NCBI GenBank assembly: GCA_903851195.1
Contig: CAINNJ010000025.1
Location: 1-64,000 of the forward strand
Origin: an uncultured Acidobacteriia bacterium
GTDB taxonomy: Bacteria; Acidobacteriota; Terriglobia; Bryobacterales; Bryobacteraceae
Reading direction: 5' to 3'
Length of the DNA: 64,000 bases
Each line of letters opens with the position of its first letter. The stretch's first letter is position 1. Positions 55,816 through 64,000 of the stretch are shown here, piece after piece. The notes under the pieces are model-generated. The model saw nothing but the letters and a program-made list of their open reading frames with translations, searched no databases and was not told where the DNA came from. A program made the translations under genes and the position numbers.

Positions 55816-58221
55816 TCAGTTCTTCAGGTACTTGTCGAACCAGGCCAGTTCTTCGTAAAGCACGTGTTCCATGGTCTCTTTGCCGCGGTAACCGTGGGCT
55901 TCCGCGGGCAGCATGACCAGCCGGACCGTGCCGCCGTTGCCGCGAATAGCCGCGTAAAGGCGCTCGGACTGAATCGGGAAGGTGCCGGTGTTGTCGTCCG
56001 CCTCGCCGTGGATCAGCAGGATGGGCGCTTTGATGTTGTTGGCGAACCAGAAGGGCGACATCTTCGTGTAGACATCCGGCGCTTCCCAGAAAGTGCGCTG
56101 CTCGGCCTGGAAGCCGAACGGCGTCAGAGTTCGATTGTACGCGCCGCTCTCCGCCACGCCGGCGCGGAAGAGCGAGGTGTGCGCCAGGAGGTTCGCCGTC
56201 ATGAACGCACCGTAGCTATGGCCGAAGACACCGACGCGCTCGCGATCCACCACACCCATCTCCACCGCCTTGTCGATGGCCGCCTTCGCGTCCATGGTGA
56301 GTTGTTCCACGTAGGTGTTGTTGACGGTGTCGGGATCTCCGATGATCGGCATGGCCGCGTTGTCCAGCAGCGCGTAGCCGTGCAGCACGGGCAACTGGTG
56401 GTAGGTGAGTTCGGTGAAGGATTGCGTGGAGTGGCCGGTCACCTGACCCGCCGTATCGGCGTCGCTGAATTCATACGGATACGCCCAGACCACCGCGGGC
56501 AGGCGCGTGCCGGCCTTGTAGTCGGCGGGCAGATAAAGCGTGAAGGAAAGCGGCACGCCATCGGCGCGCTTGTAGGTCACCAGCTGTTTTTTGATGCCTT
56601 CAGTCTGCGGCGCAGGGTTAGTGAAGTGGGTGAGCGCCTTGAGCGTCGCGCCGGTGCGGATGAAGTAGTTCGGGGGCTCGGTCGGGCTCTCGCGGCGGGT
56701 CAGCAGGCGCTCGCCTTTGTCGTCGAGGACCGTGACGACCGTCTCATAGGCCGTGGGTTCCGACTGGAAAATACGCTGCGCTTTGCCGGTGGAGATGTCG
56801 AAGCGATCAATGAAGGGATGGTCGCCTGTCGGTGAAGCGCCCGCGCCGGACATCAGGATCTCTTCGCCCGCCTGAATCACGGTGCGGCGTCCCTGGGGCG
56901 TCATCTTCATGAGCGGCGTGCCGGGATCGTGATAGGCATCGCGCTCATTGCGGCTCGAGAGGACTTTGGCTTCGGCGCCGGGCTTATCGAGATCGATCTC
57001 CATGGTGCGCACCACGCGTTTGGCGCGTTCGTAATCCTCGACGAGGGCTTTGCCGTTGGCGAGAGGCTGGATGCCGCGGAAGCGCTGTTCGGTCCGGAAG
57101 ACCTCTTTGGGCTCGCCCTGGAACGGCGCGGCGTGCGAGACGATTTTGTCGCGATACGGCACCTTTTCTTTGGGATTGCCGCCATCCTGCGCTTCCACCC
57201 ACAGCAGCGTGGCGGGCTTTTCGGGCAGCCATTCATAGGAACGCGGCCCGGTGCGGACACCGCCGATGGGCGTGCGTTCGGCCAGCGCCAAAGCCGCGAT
57301 TTTGTATTCGGGCTTCGCGTTGCGATCCCAGACTTCCACGTCCTGCGGGAAAGATCCGGCGGGCAACTGGTACGAGTAGGGCCGGTGCAGGCGCGCCACC
57401 ATGAGGTGTTTCTCATCCGGGGACGGGCGAACCATGGTGAAGATGCCGGGCTTGCCGAAGGGCGTGGCTTTGCCGGAGGCGGAATCGAGATACGCCAACT
57501 GCGCGGTCGCATAGTAATCGAAGAGGTCTTCGTCGTGCGGATTCGAGAGCAGGTCTTCGAAGGTGGGCGCGGGTCCGGCGTGCCCCAGACTCTCCTGCGT
57601 ATGCGGACCGGAGGGCACCGCGCCTTCTTTGGGCGCCGCGCCGCGTCCCGCCGGAATCAGGTGAACGATGAGGGTTTTGTTATCTCCCAGCCACTCCACC
57701 GCGCCGTTTCCGGCCCCGCCGCGGCCGCCGCCGCCCACGCGAACGCCGTTGATCGCGGAGCCTTCCACCTTGTGAGTCTGGCCGGTCGCGGTGGCGCCGA
57801 GCCACAGCTCGATGCCGTGGGCGGTGGTGTTGGTAAAGGCGAACTGCTTGCCGTCCGGGCTCCAGACCGGAGCGCCGAGCTTGGCCGCTCCCGGCAGAGT
57901 GACCTTCACGTCGCCGCCGTCGGAGAGGCGTTTAATGCTGAAGGAGGTGTAGTTGGGCGCGAGGTGCATCCCGTTGGTGTTGGAATCGATCCGGATGCCT
58001 GCCAGGCGCAGCATCGGCTGCGCGACCTCCGCGATGGCGGGGTAGCGCACGGGCTGCATCAGGATCGCGTAATCGTGCTGGGGGCTGACGGAGATGACGG
58101 GGGTCAGCGGGGCATTGAGAACGTCGAGAACTTCTTTCGGAGGTTTTTGATAAGGGGTCTCGCCGGCCAGAACAAACGTGGTTATGACCAGGAGGGAGGC
58201 GGAGCGGATTGGTCGGCGCAT
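55816..58221 (-). CDS. S9 family serine peptidase (glutamyl endopeptidase-like)
   Basis: An 801-residue exported protein (MRRPIRSASLLVITTFVLAG). An N-terminal beta-propeller (about 25-540; LAPNYTSFSIKRLSDGG, APVWSPDGKQFAFTN, MVRPSPDEKHLMVARL) covers an alpha/beta hydrolase domain: VGVFGHSYGAFMTANLLAHT (Ser), LIHGEADDNTGTFPIQSERLYAAI (Asp) and MLPAEAHGYRGKETMEHVLYEELAWF (His). Gly-rich GGGGRGGAGNG lies in the propeller. The QTEGIKKQLVTYKRADGVPLSFTLYLPADY junction is typical of the prolyl-oligopeptidase group. It degrades peptides in the periplasm. Divergent from the GntR operon. Confidence 0.9.
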   Translation of the reverse strand: MRRPIRSASLLVITTFVLAGETPYQKPPKEVLDVLNAPLTPVISVSPQHDYAILMQPVRYPAIAEVAQPMLRLAGIRIDSNTNGMHLAPNYTSFSIKRLSDGGDVKVTLPGAAKLGAPVWSPDGKQFAFTNTTAHGIELWLGATATGQTHKVEGSAINGVRVGGGGRGGAGNGAVEWLGDNKTLIVHLIPAGRGAAPKEGAVPSGPHTQESLGHAGPAPTFEDLLSNPHDEDLFDYYATAQLAYLDSASGKATPFGKPGIFTMVRPSPDEKHLMVARLHRPYSYQLPAGSFPQDVEVWDRNAKPEYKIAALALAERTPIGGVRTGPRSYEWLPEKPATLLWVEAQDGGNPKEKVPYRDKIVSHAAPFQGEPKEVFRTEQRFRGIQPLANGKALVEDYERAKRVVRTMEIDLDKPGAEAKVLSSRNERDAYHDPGTPLMKMTPQGRRTVIQAGEEILMSGAGASPTGDHPFIDRFDISTGKAQRIFQSEPTAYETVVTVLDDKGERLLTRRESPTEPPNYFIRTGATLKALTHFTNPAPQTEGIKKQLVTYKRADGVPLSFTLYLPADYKAGTRLPAVVWAYPYEFSDADTAGQVTGHSTQSFTELTYHQLPVLHGYALLDNAAMPIIGDPDTVNNTYVEQLTMDAKAAIDKAVEMGVVDRERVGVFGHSYGAFMTANLLAHTSLFRAGVAESGAYNRTLTPFGFQAEQRTFWEAPDVYTKMSPFWFANNIKAPILLIHGEADDNTGTFPIQSERLYAAIRGNGGTVRLVMLPAEAHGYRGKETMEHVLYEELAWFDKYLKN

Positions 58222-58284
58222 GATCGATTCTAGCGGACGGATCCCGTGCCGTGGCGCCGGGTGGCGCGGCGAAAGAAGATCCGA

Positions 58285-58316
58285 TTGACTCCGCTGTACT
58301 ATGCGTCATAATACAG
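58285..58316 (+). promoter_or_regulatory. Promoter and operator of the GntR-ABC operon
   Basis: TTGACT (58285-58290) and CATAAT (58307-58312) are spaced by 16 bases. The inverted repeat CTGTACTATG-cgt-CATAATACAG (58294-58316) has 10-bp arms with one mismatch and covers the -10. The GTG start at 58319 lies 7 bases after the -10. GntR/YtrA repressors bind such palindromes, so self-repression is likely. Confidence 0.62.
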
Positions 58317-58318
58317 CT

Positions 58319-58699
58319 GTGATTCCTTTCCGGCTGACTTTTCAGCCCGGCACTTCGTTGTATGAACAGGTGGTCTACGCGGTGAAACGCGCCATCGTCT
58401 CCGGCCAGATGCGCCCGGGCGATTCGTTCCCGTCCGTCCGCGTGCTCAGCAAAGAGCTGAAGATCAACCCGAACACGGCGCATAAGGTGGTCACGCAGCT
58501 GATCGGCGAAGGGCTGCTGGAGGTCCGTGTCGGCGTGGGAACCGTGGTGGCGGCGCTGCCGACCTCCACCGCGACGGAGCGATCGCGGCTGCTGAAACAG
58601 GAACTGGAGCAACTGGTGGTGGAAGCGAAGAAGCTGGGCATGGAACTCGACGACGTGCTGCAGGCGGTGACCCAGCACTGGAAACGACTGGGCAGGTGA
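58319..58699 (+). CDS. GntR family (YtrA subfamily) transcriptional regulator
   Basis: About 126 residues from GTG 58319; the in-frame ATG at 58301 lies inside the -10 and operator, so it is rejected. LTFQPGTSLYEQVVYAVKRAIVSGQMRPGDSFPSVRVLSKELKINPNTAHKVVTQLIGEGLLEVRVGVGTVV is the GntR winged helix; the short C-terminal helix (LLKQELEQLVVEAKKLGMELDDV) is typical of YtrA regulators, which accompany ABC transporter genes. Its stop overlaps the ATPase start (GTGA). It probably represses the operon until an inducer, possibly an antimicrobial, appears. Confidence 0.88.
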   Translation: MIPFRLTFQPGTSLYEQVVYAVKRAIVSGQMRPGDSFPSVRVLSKELKINPNTAHKVVTQLIGEGLLEVRVGVGTVVAALPTSTATERSRLLKQELEQLVVEAKKLGMELDDVLQAVTQHWKRLGR

Positions 58700-59613
58700 A
58701 TATGACGGCGACCGACTATCCGATTACTTGCGACGGGCTTTCGAAAAAGTACCGCGGCGCGGATGCGCTGGAGGGACTGCACCTGCGGGTGCCGGCGGGC
58801 AGCATCTACGGCCTGGTTGGCCCGAACGGCGCGGGCAAGACGACGGCCATTCAGACGATGATGAACATCGTGCGGCCCACCCGCGGCGCGGCACGCATCC
58901 TCGGAACGGATTCGCGCCGTCTGGGACCCGACGATTTCGCTCGCATCGGCTATGTTTCCGAAAACCAGCAGATGCCGGACTGGATGACGGTCGGGTACTT
59001 CATGAATTACCTGAAGCCGTTTTATCCCACGTGGGACGACGCGCTCGCGAACGAGATGCTGCGCGGTTTCGACCTGCCGCTGAACCGCAATCTCAGTCAG
59101 TTGTCGCGGGGCATGCGAATGAAAGCGTCCCTGGCCTCTTCGCTGGCGTACCGGCCGAAGCTGCTGATTCTCGACGAGCCCTTCAGCGGCCTGGACCCGG
59201 CGGTGCGCGACGAGTTCATCGAAGGCATGCTGGAATCGGCGGCGGGTGGCGACACGACGATTTTTATTTCCTCCCACGATCTGGCGGAGATCGAGAGTTT
59301 CGCGAGCCATGTCGGTTATCTGGAACGCGGGCGGCTGCAGTTCTCCGAAGAGATGAGTTCGCTCACGGCGCGTTTTCGCGAAGTGGTGGTCACGCTCGAA
59401 GCGCCGCTGACGGAACTGCCGCGGCAACTGCCCGCGACGTGGCTGCGTCCGCAACTCGCGGCGAGCACGGTGCGCTTCGCGGCCAGCGATTTCGATGAGG
59501 AGCGGACGCCGGCGGAGATTCGGCAGTTCTTCGCGGCGGCACGGGACATCTCGGCTGCGCCAATGGCGTTACGGGAGATCTTCGTGGCGCTCGCCCGGCG
59601 GAACGCGAAATGA
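58696..59613 (+). CDS. ABC transporter ATPase of the GntR operon
   Basis: A 305-residue ATPase (GTG start overlapping the regulator stop; ATG 58702 possible). Walker A GPNGAGKT, Q-loop VSENQQMPDWMTV, signature reads LSRGM instead of LSGGQ (LSQLSRGMRMKASLASSLAY), Walker B LLILDEPFSGLDP and H-loop ISSHDLAEIE. The C-terminal extension (about 215-305) is a variable regulatory part. It serves the two paralogous membrane proteins that follow (4-base overlap with the first). Export is likely because no substrate-binding protein is present. Confidence 0.9.
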   Translation: MNMTATDYPITCDGLSKKYRGADALEGLHLRVPAGSIYGLVGPNGAGKTTAIQTMMNIVRPTRGAARILGTDSRRLGPDDFARIGYVSENQQMPDWMTVGYFMNYLKPFYPTWDDALANEMLRGFDLPLNRNLSQLSRGMRMKASLASSLAYRPKLLILDEPFSGLDPAVRDEFIEGMLESAAGGDTTIFISSHDLAEIESFASHVGYLERGRLQFSEEMSSLTARFREVVVTLEAPLTELPRQLPATWLRPQLAASTVRFAASDFDEERTPAEIRQFFAAARDISAAPMALREIFVALARRNAK

Positions 59614-61004
59614 GGCAGGCGTTTCACATTTTTCGGACCAACGCCAGACGCTTGTGGCCGCAGATCGCGCTGTTCGTTGTGGTGCTCGCGCTGAAGAATG
59701 TCGGGTATCGATTTGCATTGCTCTTGCTGCCCGCGTGCTGGTTTCTGATCGCCGCGCTGGTCCATCAGGAGGCGATTCCGGGACACCGGCAGTTCTGGAT
59801 CACGAGGCCATACCGCTGGACCAGCCTGCTCGGCGCGAAGGTGATGTTCATTCTGATTTTTATTCATGCGCCGTTGCTGGTCTCCGACTGCGTCGGCCTG
59901 ATCCGGGAAGGCTTCTCTCCGCTGCATGACGTAAGCGGGCTGATCGAACGGCAGGCACTGCTTTCGCTGGAGCTTGTGGTGCCGCCGCTCGCCATCGCTT
60001 CGGTGACCAGCGGCATCACGCCGTTCGCGGGGTTTTATGTGCCGTTTGCGTTGTTCTCCCTTGCGGCCTGGTATGGAGTCATCCCGATGTACATCAATCC
60101 CGGCATTACAGGGCTGGACTGGCTGGCTTCGCAGATTCTCGCGGTCGCGGCCGGGGTCATTCTCGCCGTGGTAATCGTCCGGCAATACGCAGCGCGTCAC
60201 ACCCTGTCGGGGCGCGCCGGGGTGGTCGCCGCGCTGCTGCTTCCGTTCCTGCCCGTGGCCTGGAACACCGCTCTTTACGCGACCACACTGGCCATCAAAC
60301 CCGGCGCTTTGGCGCCAATGCGACTGGAAGCGGACCCGGGCCGCATGGCGGAATGGGAAGGGGAGACCTGCTTCAGCCTTCCCGTAAAGCTTGTGGGCGC
60401 CGACCCCTCCCTCGATCTGGATCCGTTAGGCGCCAGGGTGGCGGTGGATGCGCCTGGTTTTCATCTGCAGGGCGGCTGGCAACGGGAGACGTCCCTGCGG
60501 GAGCGCGGCGACGGGTATCGCGAAAAGGTCTGCATGGCGAGAAGCGACTATACGCGCGCGGTCGACCAGTCGGACCGGCATGGAACGGTGGCCGTGACCG
60601 CCACGGTGGCCTTCGCGGCGTGGCCGGGCTCGGTGCAGTCCCGCGCCTGGCTGGGCCGGGGAAGAGTTGCCGTGCCCGGAGTTGGAACGTGTGCAAGTGG
60701 TCCCTTCGGTCCGCGCTGTCTGACTCCACTGCGTCCGGAACGTCGCGGGTTTGCGGTATGGGAGGAAAGAGGACTTCACCTCGCCACCCTCACATACGGC
60801 CGTTATCATTTGCCTTTCGAAGTGACGCTCGGGACAAGTCCGGTGTTGTCGTTTAGTCCCCTGATCTTCCCCAATTACAACCGCTTCGATTTCATTGTCG
60901 GCCCGAACGCGGAGATCTCGTTCAGCACGCGGACGAACGGCGCGATTTACTCGGTTCAGCTGCATTACCCGCGGGTCCGCCTGTTTGCCGCCGGAGCGAA
61001 ATAA
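59610..61004 (+). CDS. ABC-2-type membrane subunit with C-terminal extracytoplasmic domain (first paralogue)
   Basis: A 464-residue protein. Six helices in the first ~240 residues (RLWPQIALFVVVLALKNVG; FALLLLPACWFLIAALVHQEAIPG; GAKVMFILIFIHAPLLVSDCVGL; others to AGVVAALLLPFLPVAWN), then a beta-rich extracytoplasmic domain (about 245-464). The HQEAIPGHRQFWITRPY motif and the LVSDC motif recur in the next gene, showing that they are paralogues. Permease function comes from operon position; the precise family was not recognised. It overlaps the ATPase gene by 4 bases. Confidence 0.75.
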   Translation: MRQAFHIFRTNARRLWPQIALFVVVLALKNVGYRFALLLLPACWFLIAALVHQEAIPGHRQFWITRPYRWTSLLGAKVMFILIFIHAPLLVSDCVGLIREGFSPLHDVSGLIERQALLSLELVVPPLAIASVTSGITPFAGFYVPFALFSLAAWYGVIPMYINPGITGLDWLASQILAVAAGVILAVVIVRQYAARHTLSGRAGVVAALLLPFLPVAWNTALYATTLAIKPGALAPMRLEADPGRMAEWEGETCFSLPVKLVGADPSLDLDPLGARVAVDAPGFHLQGGWQRETSLRERGDGYREKVCMARSDYTRAVDQSDRHGTVAVTATVAFAAWPGSVQSRAWLGRGRVAVPGVGTCASGPFGPRCLTPLRPERRGFAVWEERGLHLATLTYGRYHLPFEVTLGTSPVLSFSPLIFPNYNRFDFIVGPNAEISFSTRTNGAIYSVQLHYPRVRLFAAGAK

Positions 61005-61006
61005 CA

Positions 61007-62536
61007 ATGAACCTGGTTCTCCACATCTTCCGTAAAGACCTGCGCCGTCTGCGCCTGCACATTGTCGTCTTCGCCGCGCTGGTCGGCGCGTTCGCGATGC
61101 TTGACATCGCTTATGATCCTGGCCCTGGCTCGGCGCTTGAAATCCCGCGCTCAGCGCTGGAGGGACTGATTACGCTTACTGCCTGGTGGCTGGTTGCCAC
61201 GGCGGTTCACGAAGAGCCATTGATCGGCGGGACGGCATTTTGGCGCACCCGGCCTTACAGCCGCCCCGAACTGCTGTTCGCCAAAGTCCTGCTGTTCGCC
61301 GCCGTGATTCTGCTGCCGTTGTTGCTCTCGGATTGCCTGATTCTGGCTGCCCAGGGCCTGCCGCTGCTTTCACAGGCCGGCGGACTTCTGCTGCGGCAGG
61401 CGGCGTTCGGTGTCTGGCTCATCCTGCCGCCCTTCGGCATCGCCGCGTTGACGCGGGATCTCACGCAGTACGCCGCCGGCTGGTTTCTGGTCGCGGTCTG
61501 CGGAGTCGCGCTGCTGCAGTTGAAAGGCGAGTCGCCGCTGCTGGCGAACGACTTCTCCTGGTCGATCGTCGGGATGATCGCGTTCTTCAGCGCGGCCCTG
61601 ATGGCAGGCGCCTTGGGTCTTCAGTACCGCAACGGACGGACCGCGTGGAATCGCGCGCTCTTCGCCTTTGCGCTGATTCCGCCCGCGCTGCCTGTGTCCT
61701 GGGACGGCGCGCTTGGCGCACAGCGGATTTTCGTGCCAGCCGCCGACCGCGCGGAACGAATCCGGATCCGGCCGGCGGCGGATCGCCTCGCGCACGCCGC
61801 TCCGCGGACAAGCAACGATGCGTTCTGCGTGGATATCCCGGTGCAGGTAAGTGGCCTCGAAGAGGCGTGGCATCTGGTGATGGTGGCAGGCAGCGCGGAG
61901 TTCACCACGACCGGCGGGCGGCATCTCAAACGGGCCGGCGGCGATCAGGAATCATGGCTGCGTCAGGAGATGGGCGAGTACTGGCAGACGGCCTGCGTGG
62001 TCGGGAACCCGGGCGGCGTTCATGCCGCCGCCACCGTCAGCGCCGTATTCGCCATCATGGACGAAGAAGCGCAGTTCATCGCTCAGTTCCGCGGCGAGCC
62101 GGTAATGGCGCCGGATGTGGGCTTGTGCGAGATCCGGCCGTCCGGGGACGAGGCGCGATTGTTGTGCCGCGCCGGCGTGCGTCCACCGGCCACGGGTATC
62201 GTTCGGCTGCATACGGGTATGAGCGGCCAGGTCATTCCGCCCGGGGCGGGCGTGGCACTGCACGAGGCGGCAAGCGGGTCGATTGACGCGGGCCCGGATG
62301 GTTCCGACATCTCCTACTTCAATCATGCCTGGGCGCCCTGGCACGTGCTGCCCGGCTTCAGCCCGGTGTTCAAGTGGAACTGCCTGGTCGCGGAAGGCGG
62401 GCGTGGTTTACGTCCCGCGCTCAGCGGCGCCTTCGTGGATGTCGCGTTCGTCAAACGCCACCCCATCGCTTTCCTGCAGCGCACGTTCACGGTGCCGGAC
62501 CTCGTTATCGGCACGCCAGGCGGCCCCGCAAGATAA
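61007..62536 (+). CDS. ABC-2-type membrane subunit with C-terminal extracytoplasmic domain (second paralogue)
   Basis: A 509-residue protein starting 2 bases after its neighbour's stop. Shared features: HIFRKDLRRLRLHIVVFAALVGAFAML, ATAVHEEPLIGGTAFWRTRPYSRPELLFAKVLL, LLLSDCLILAAQGL, and LLANDFSWSIVGMIAFFSAALMAGALGLQ, followed by a soluble domain from about residue 250. The pair probably forms a heterodimeric channel with the upstream ATPase. The large external domains could present or bind the substrate, unlike simple ABC-2 exporters. The exact substrate is unknown. Confidence 0.75.
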   Translation: MNLVLHIFRKDLRRLRLHIVVFAALVGAFAMLDIAYDPGPGSALEIPRSALEGLITLTAWWLVATAVHEEPLIGGTAFWRTRPYSRPELLFAKVLLFAAVILLPLLLSDCLILAAQGLPLLSQAGGLLLRQAAFGVWLILPPFGIAALTRDLTQYAAGWFLVAVCGVALLQLKGESPLLANDFSWSIVGMIAFFSAALMAGALGLQYRNGRTAWNRALFAFALIPPALPVSWDGALGAQRIFVPAADRAERIRIRPAADRLAHAAPRTSNDAFCVDIPVQVSGLEEAWHLVMVAGSAEFTTTGGRHLKRAGGDQESWLRQEMGEYWQTACVVGNPGGVHAAATVSAVFAIMDEEAQFIAQFRGEPVMAPDVGLCEIRPSGDEARLLCRAGVRPPATGIVRLHTGMSGQVIPPGAGVALHEAASGSIDAGPDGSDISYFNHAWAPWHVLPGFSPVFKWNCLVAEGGRGLRPALSGAFVDVAFVKRHPIAFLQRTFTVPDLVIGTPGGPAR

Positions 62537-62560
62537 CGGACGCGATATCCTCGTTCGTAC

Positions 62561-63484
62561 ATGCTTCGATGGCTGGTGGTCGGTATCGGCGACGTCACGC
62601 GCAAACGGGTGATTCCCGCAATTCTCGAAGAGCCGCGGAGTGAACTGTATGGCGTGGTCACCCGCGATCTGACGAAGGCCGCGGCGTATCCGGGCGCACG
62701 CGCGTGGACCACTCTGACCGAAGCCTTACAGGACAGTAACATCGACGCTGTCTACGTCGCGTCGCCCGTTCTCTTCCACGGCGAACATACGTTGACCAGC
62801 CTCCGCGCCGGCAAGCACGCGCTCTGCGAGAAGCCGTTGGCCATGAATTATCCGGAAGCGCAGAGCATGGCGCGGGAGCCGCGCGCGCCGGGGCAACTGC
62901 TGGGCGTGGCGTACTTCCGCCGGCTTTTTCCGAAACTGATTCGCGCGAAACAGCTGATTGCCGAGGGCGTGATCGGCCAGCCCGTGCTGGCGGAGGCCAA
63001 CTGCCATGGCTGGCTCGAAAGCGAAGAGCGCGGCTGGCTGCGGGATCCCGCGCTGGCGGGCGGCGGTCCGCTCTATGACATCGGCTCGCACCGTATCGAC
63101 GCGTTCAATTTCCTCTTCGGGGAACCGGTCGCGGCCACCGGGCTGCGCTCCAACGCGGTGCACCAGATGGGCGTGGAAGACTCCGCCAGCGTGCTGATCA
63201 ACTACGCGCACGGCGTGCGCGGCATCATCGATGTGCGCTGGAATTCACGCGTACGCCGGGACCAGTTCCGCGTGATCGGCACCGAAGGCGAGATGGTGCT
63301 CGACCCGCTGCAGGGCGGCCAGCTTCGCTATGGAGATCGGGAAGAAGACTTGCCAATACATTCCAACGTGCACTACCCGCTGGTTGCGAACTTCACGGCC
63401 GCGGTGCTGGATGGAGTGCCGCTCGCGTGTCCCATCGGCGACGCGATTCAGACCGACTGGGTGACCGCGCAGGTGATGAAGTAG
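62561..63484 (+). CDS. Gfo/Idh/MocA family oxidoreductase (second in the window)
   Basis: A 307-residue protein. WLVVGIGDVTRKRVIPAIL is the Rossmann start (GIGDVT in place of GxGxxA); HALCEKPLAMNYPEAQSMA holds the EKP motif; WLRDPALAGGGPLYDIGSHRIDAFNFLFGEP holds the D..H catalytic block. It is shorter than the 345-residue copy near 16.6 kb and differs in loops, so it is not a recent duplicate. It stands 24 bases after the ABC subunit gene and 3 bases before the EamA-type gene, so it may belong to either group. Confidence 0.87.
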   Translation: MLRWLVVGIGDVTRKRVIPAILEEPRSELYGVVTRDLTKAAAYPGARAWTTLTEALQDSNIDAVYVASPVLFHGEHTLTSLRAGKHALCEKPLAMNYPEAQSMAREPRAPGQLLGVAYFRRLFPKLIRAKQLIAEGVIGQPVLAEANCHGWLESEERGWLRDPALAGGGPLYDIGSHRIDAFNFLFGEPVAATGLRSNAVHQMGVEDSASVLINYAHGVRGIIDVRWNSRVRRDQFRVIGTEGEMVLDPLQGGQLRYGDREEDLPIHSNVHYPLVANFTAAVLDGVPLACPIGDAIQTDWVTAQVMK

Positions 63485-63487
63485 CCG

Positions 63488-64000
63488 ATGCCTGCACCCG
63501 CACTCGCTCCTATCGGACTGGCGATGGCCGCCACCATGTCCGTCTCCAACGTGCTGACCGACGTGGCGCGCAAACACGCGCTCACCGGGCGCGACCTCAT
63601 TCCGACCACGTTCTGGATCCGCACCGCCGTCACCGTGGTGATCGCGCTGGTGCTGCTGTTCCGCGTCGCGACAGGCTCCGCGATTGTGCTGCGCGACGTC
63701 GGCCCGCTGTTCGGCATCGAGTCGCTGCACTTCGCGCCGCTGCCGACTTTCCTTGCATACCTGCTGCTCGACGTGCTGCTGATCTCCGGCGTGACTTGCC
63801 TCTATTTCCGCTCCCTGCAGATCTCGCCGCTTTCCATGTGCGTGCCGTTCCTGGCGTTCACGCCGGTGTTCCTGATTCCCACCGGTTACGTGATTCTGGG
63901 CGAAGTGCCGTCGCCGCTGAAGGCGGTGGGCGTGGCGCTGATCGTGGTTGGTTCGATGGTGATGCACCGGCGTCTGTTCGCGGAAGGCTGGATGGCGCCC
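63488..64000 (+). CDS. EamA/DMT-type small-molecule permease, 3' end missing
   Basis: 171 residues are visible (MPAPALAPIGLAMAATMSVSNVLTDVARKHALTGRDLIPTTFWIRTAVTVVIALVLLF...). Five hydrophobic stretches; the block LLLDVLLISGVTCLYFRSLQISPLSMCVPFLAFTPVFLIPTGYVILGEVPSPLKAVGVALIVVGSMVM is the typical second half of an EamA domain. The gene runs off the window end, so its full length of about 300 residues is only expected. It follows the Gfo/Idh/MocA gene by 3 bases. Substrate unknown. Confidence 0.78.
   Translation, partial: MPAPALAPIGLAMAATMSVSNVLTDVARKHALTGRDLIPTTFWIRTAVTVVIALVLLFRVATGSAIVLRDVGPLFGIESLHFAPLPTFLAYLLLDVLLISGVTCLYFRSLQISPLSMCVPFLAFTPVFLIPTGYVILGEVPSPLKAVGVALIVVGSMVMHRRLFAEGWMAP

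Overview
This 64 kb window is a high-GC chromosomal segment from what looks like an Acidobacterium of the Bryobacterales/Solibacter type. That placement is an inference. It rests on the BlaI-M56 pair, the PQQ dehydrogenase/cytochrome/ankyrin set, amidohydrolase-like proteins without metal ligands, a PEP-CTERM protein, paired ABC-2 membrane subunits and dense translationally coupled operons. No rRNA, tRNA, CRISPR array, complete insertion sequence or prophage was seen.

Layout. 1-5.4 kb holds toxin-antitoxin-type genes (partial VapC; DUF433/DUF5615; a lone RHH antitoxin; an RHH antitoxin with a wrecked mazF), the relic of a WD40 protein, and a BlaI repressor with an M56 membrane peptidase. 5.5-9.0 kb is a coupled SCO-TPR-amidohydrolase operon, followed by two hairpins and a ten-unit minisatellite. 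9.4-14.5 kb (minus strand) holds an OprB-like porin and a cytochrome c, PQQ dehydrogenase, ankyrin operon. 14.6-19.0 kb is a five-gene coupled operon (sugar isomerase domain, SDR, Gfo/Idh/MocA, MetE-like, UlaG-like) of unknown pathway. 19.0-26.5 kb (minus strand) is a CecR-YbhG-YbhF-YbhS-YbhR-TolC style efflux operon. 27.3-33.7 kb has a hybrid sensor kinase, an alpha/beta hydrolase, an NDH-2-like dehydrogenase fused to a membrane module, and a membrane protein built from the same module. 33.7-40.6 kb is a copper/silver-type CusCBA efflux operon headed by a Cys-rich small protein. 41.0-43.4 kb encodes a PEP-CTERM metalloprotease and a di-haem oxidoreductase. 43.5-49.1 kb has a CpxRA-like two-component system, a degenerate GGDEF protein and an ABC exporter fused to a cyclic-nucleotide-binding domain. 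49.2-58.2 kb holds lactate permease, BshB1-like deacetylase, rhomboid, PfkB kinase, bifunctional-length Dcd, a sigma-70 factor and an S9 peptidase. 58.3-64 kb is a GntR-ABC operon with two paralogous membrane subunits, a second Gfo/Idh/MocA gene and a partial EamA-type permease.

Themes. (i) An ~82 bp element with terminal inverted repeats occurs twice, each time inside a protein-coding gene: it breaks mazF but adds exactly 30 codons in frame to the NDH-2-like gene. (ii) Short tandem duplications (12-15 bp, in frame) decorate several membrane-protein genes, alongside a 28-29 bp intergenic minisatellite. (iii) Three small regulators (BlaI, RHH antitoxin, GntR) have -10-like hexamers ending only 7-8 nt before the likely start codon, which suggests leaderless, self-repressed transcripts. 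Metal handling (SCO/CusF-like, CusCBA) and envelope stress or efflux (CpxRA-like, CecR/Ybh, M56) are the main functional threads.
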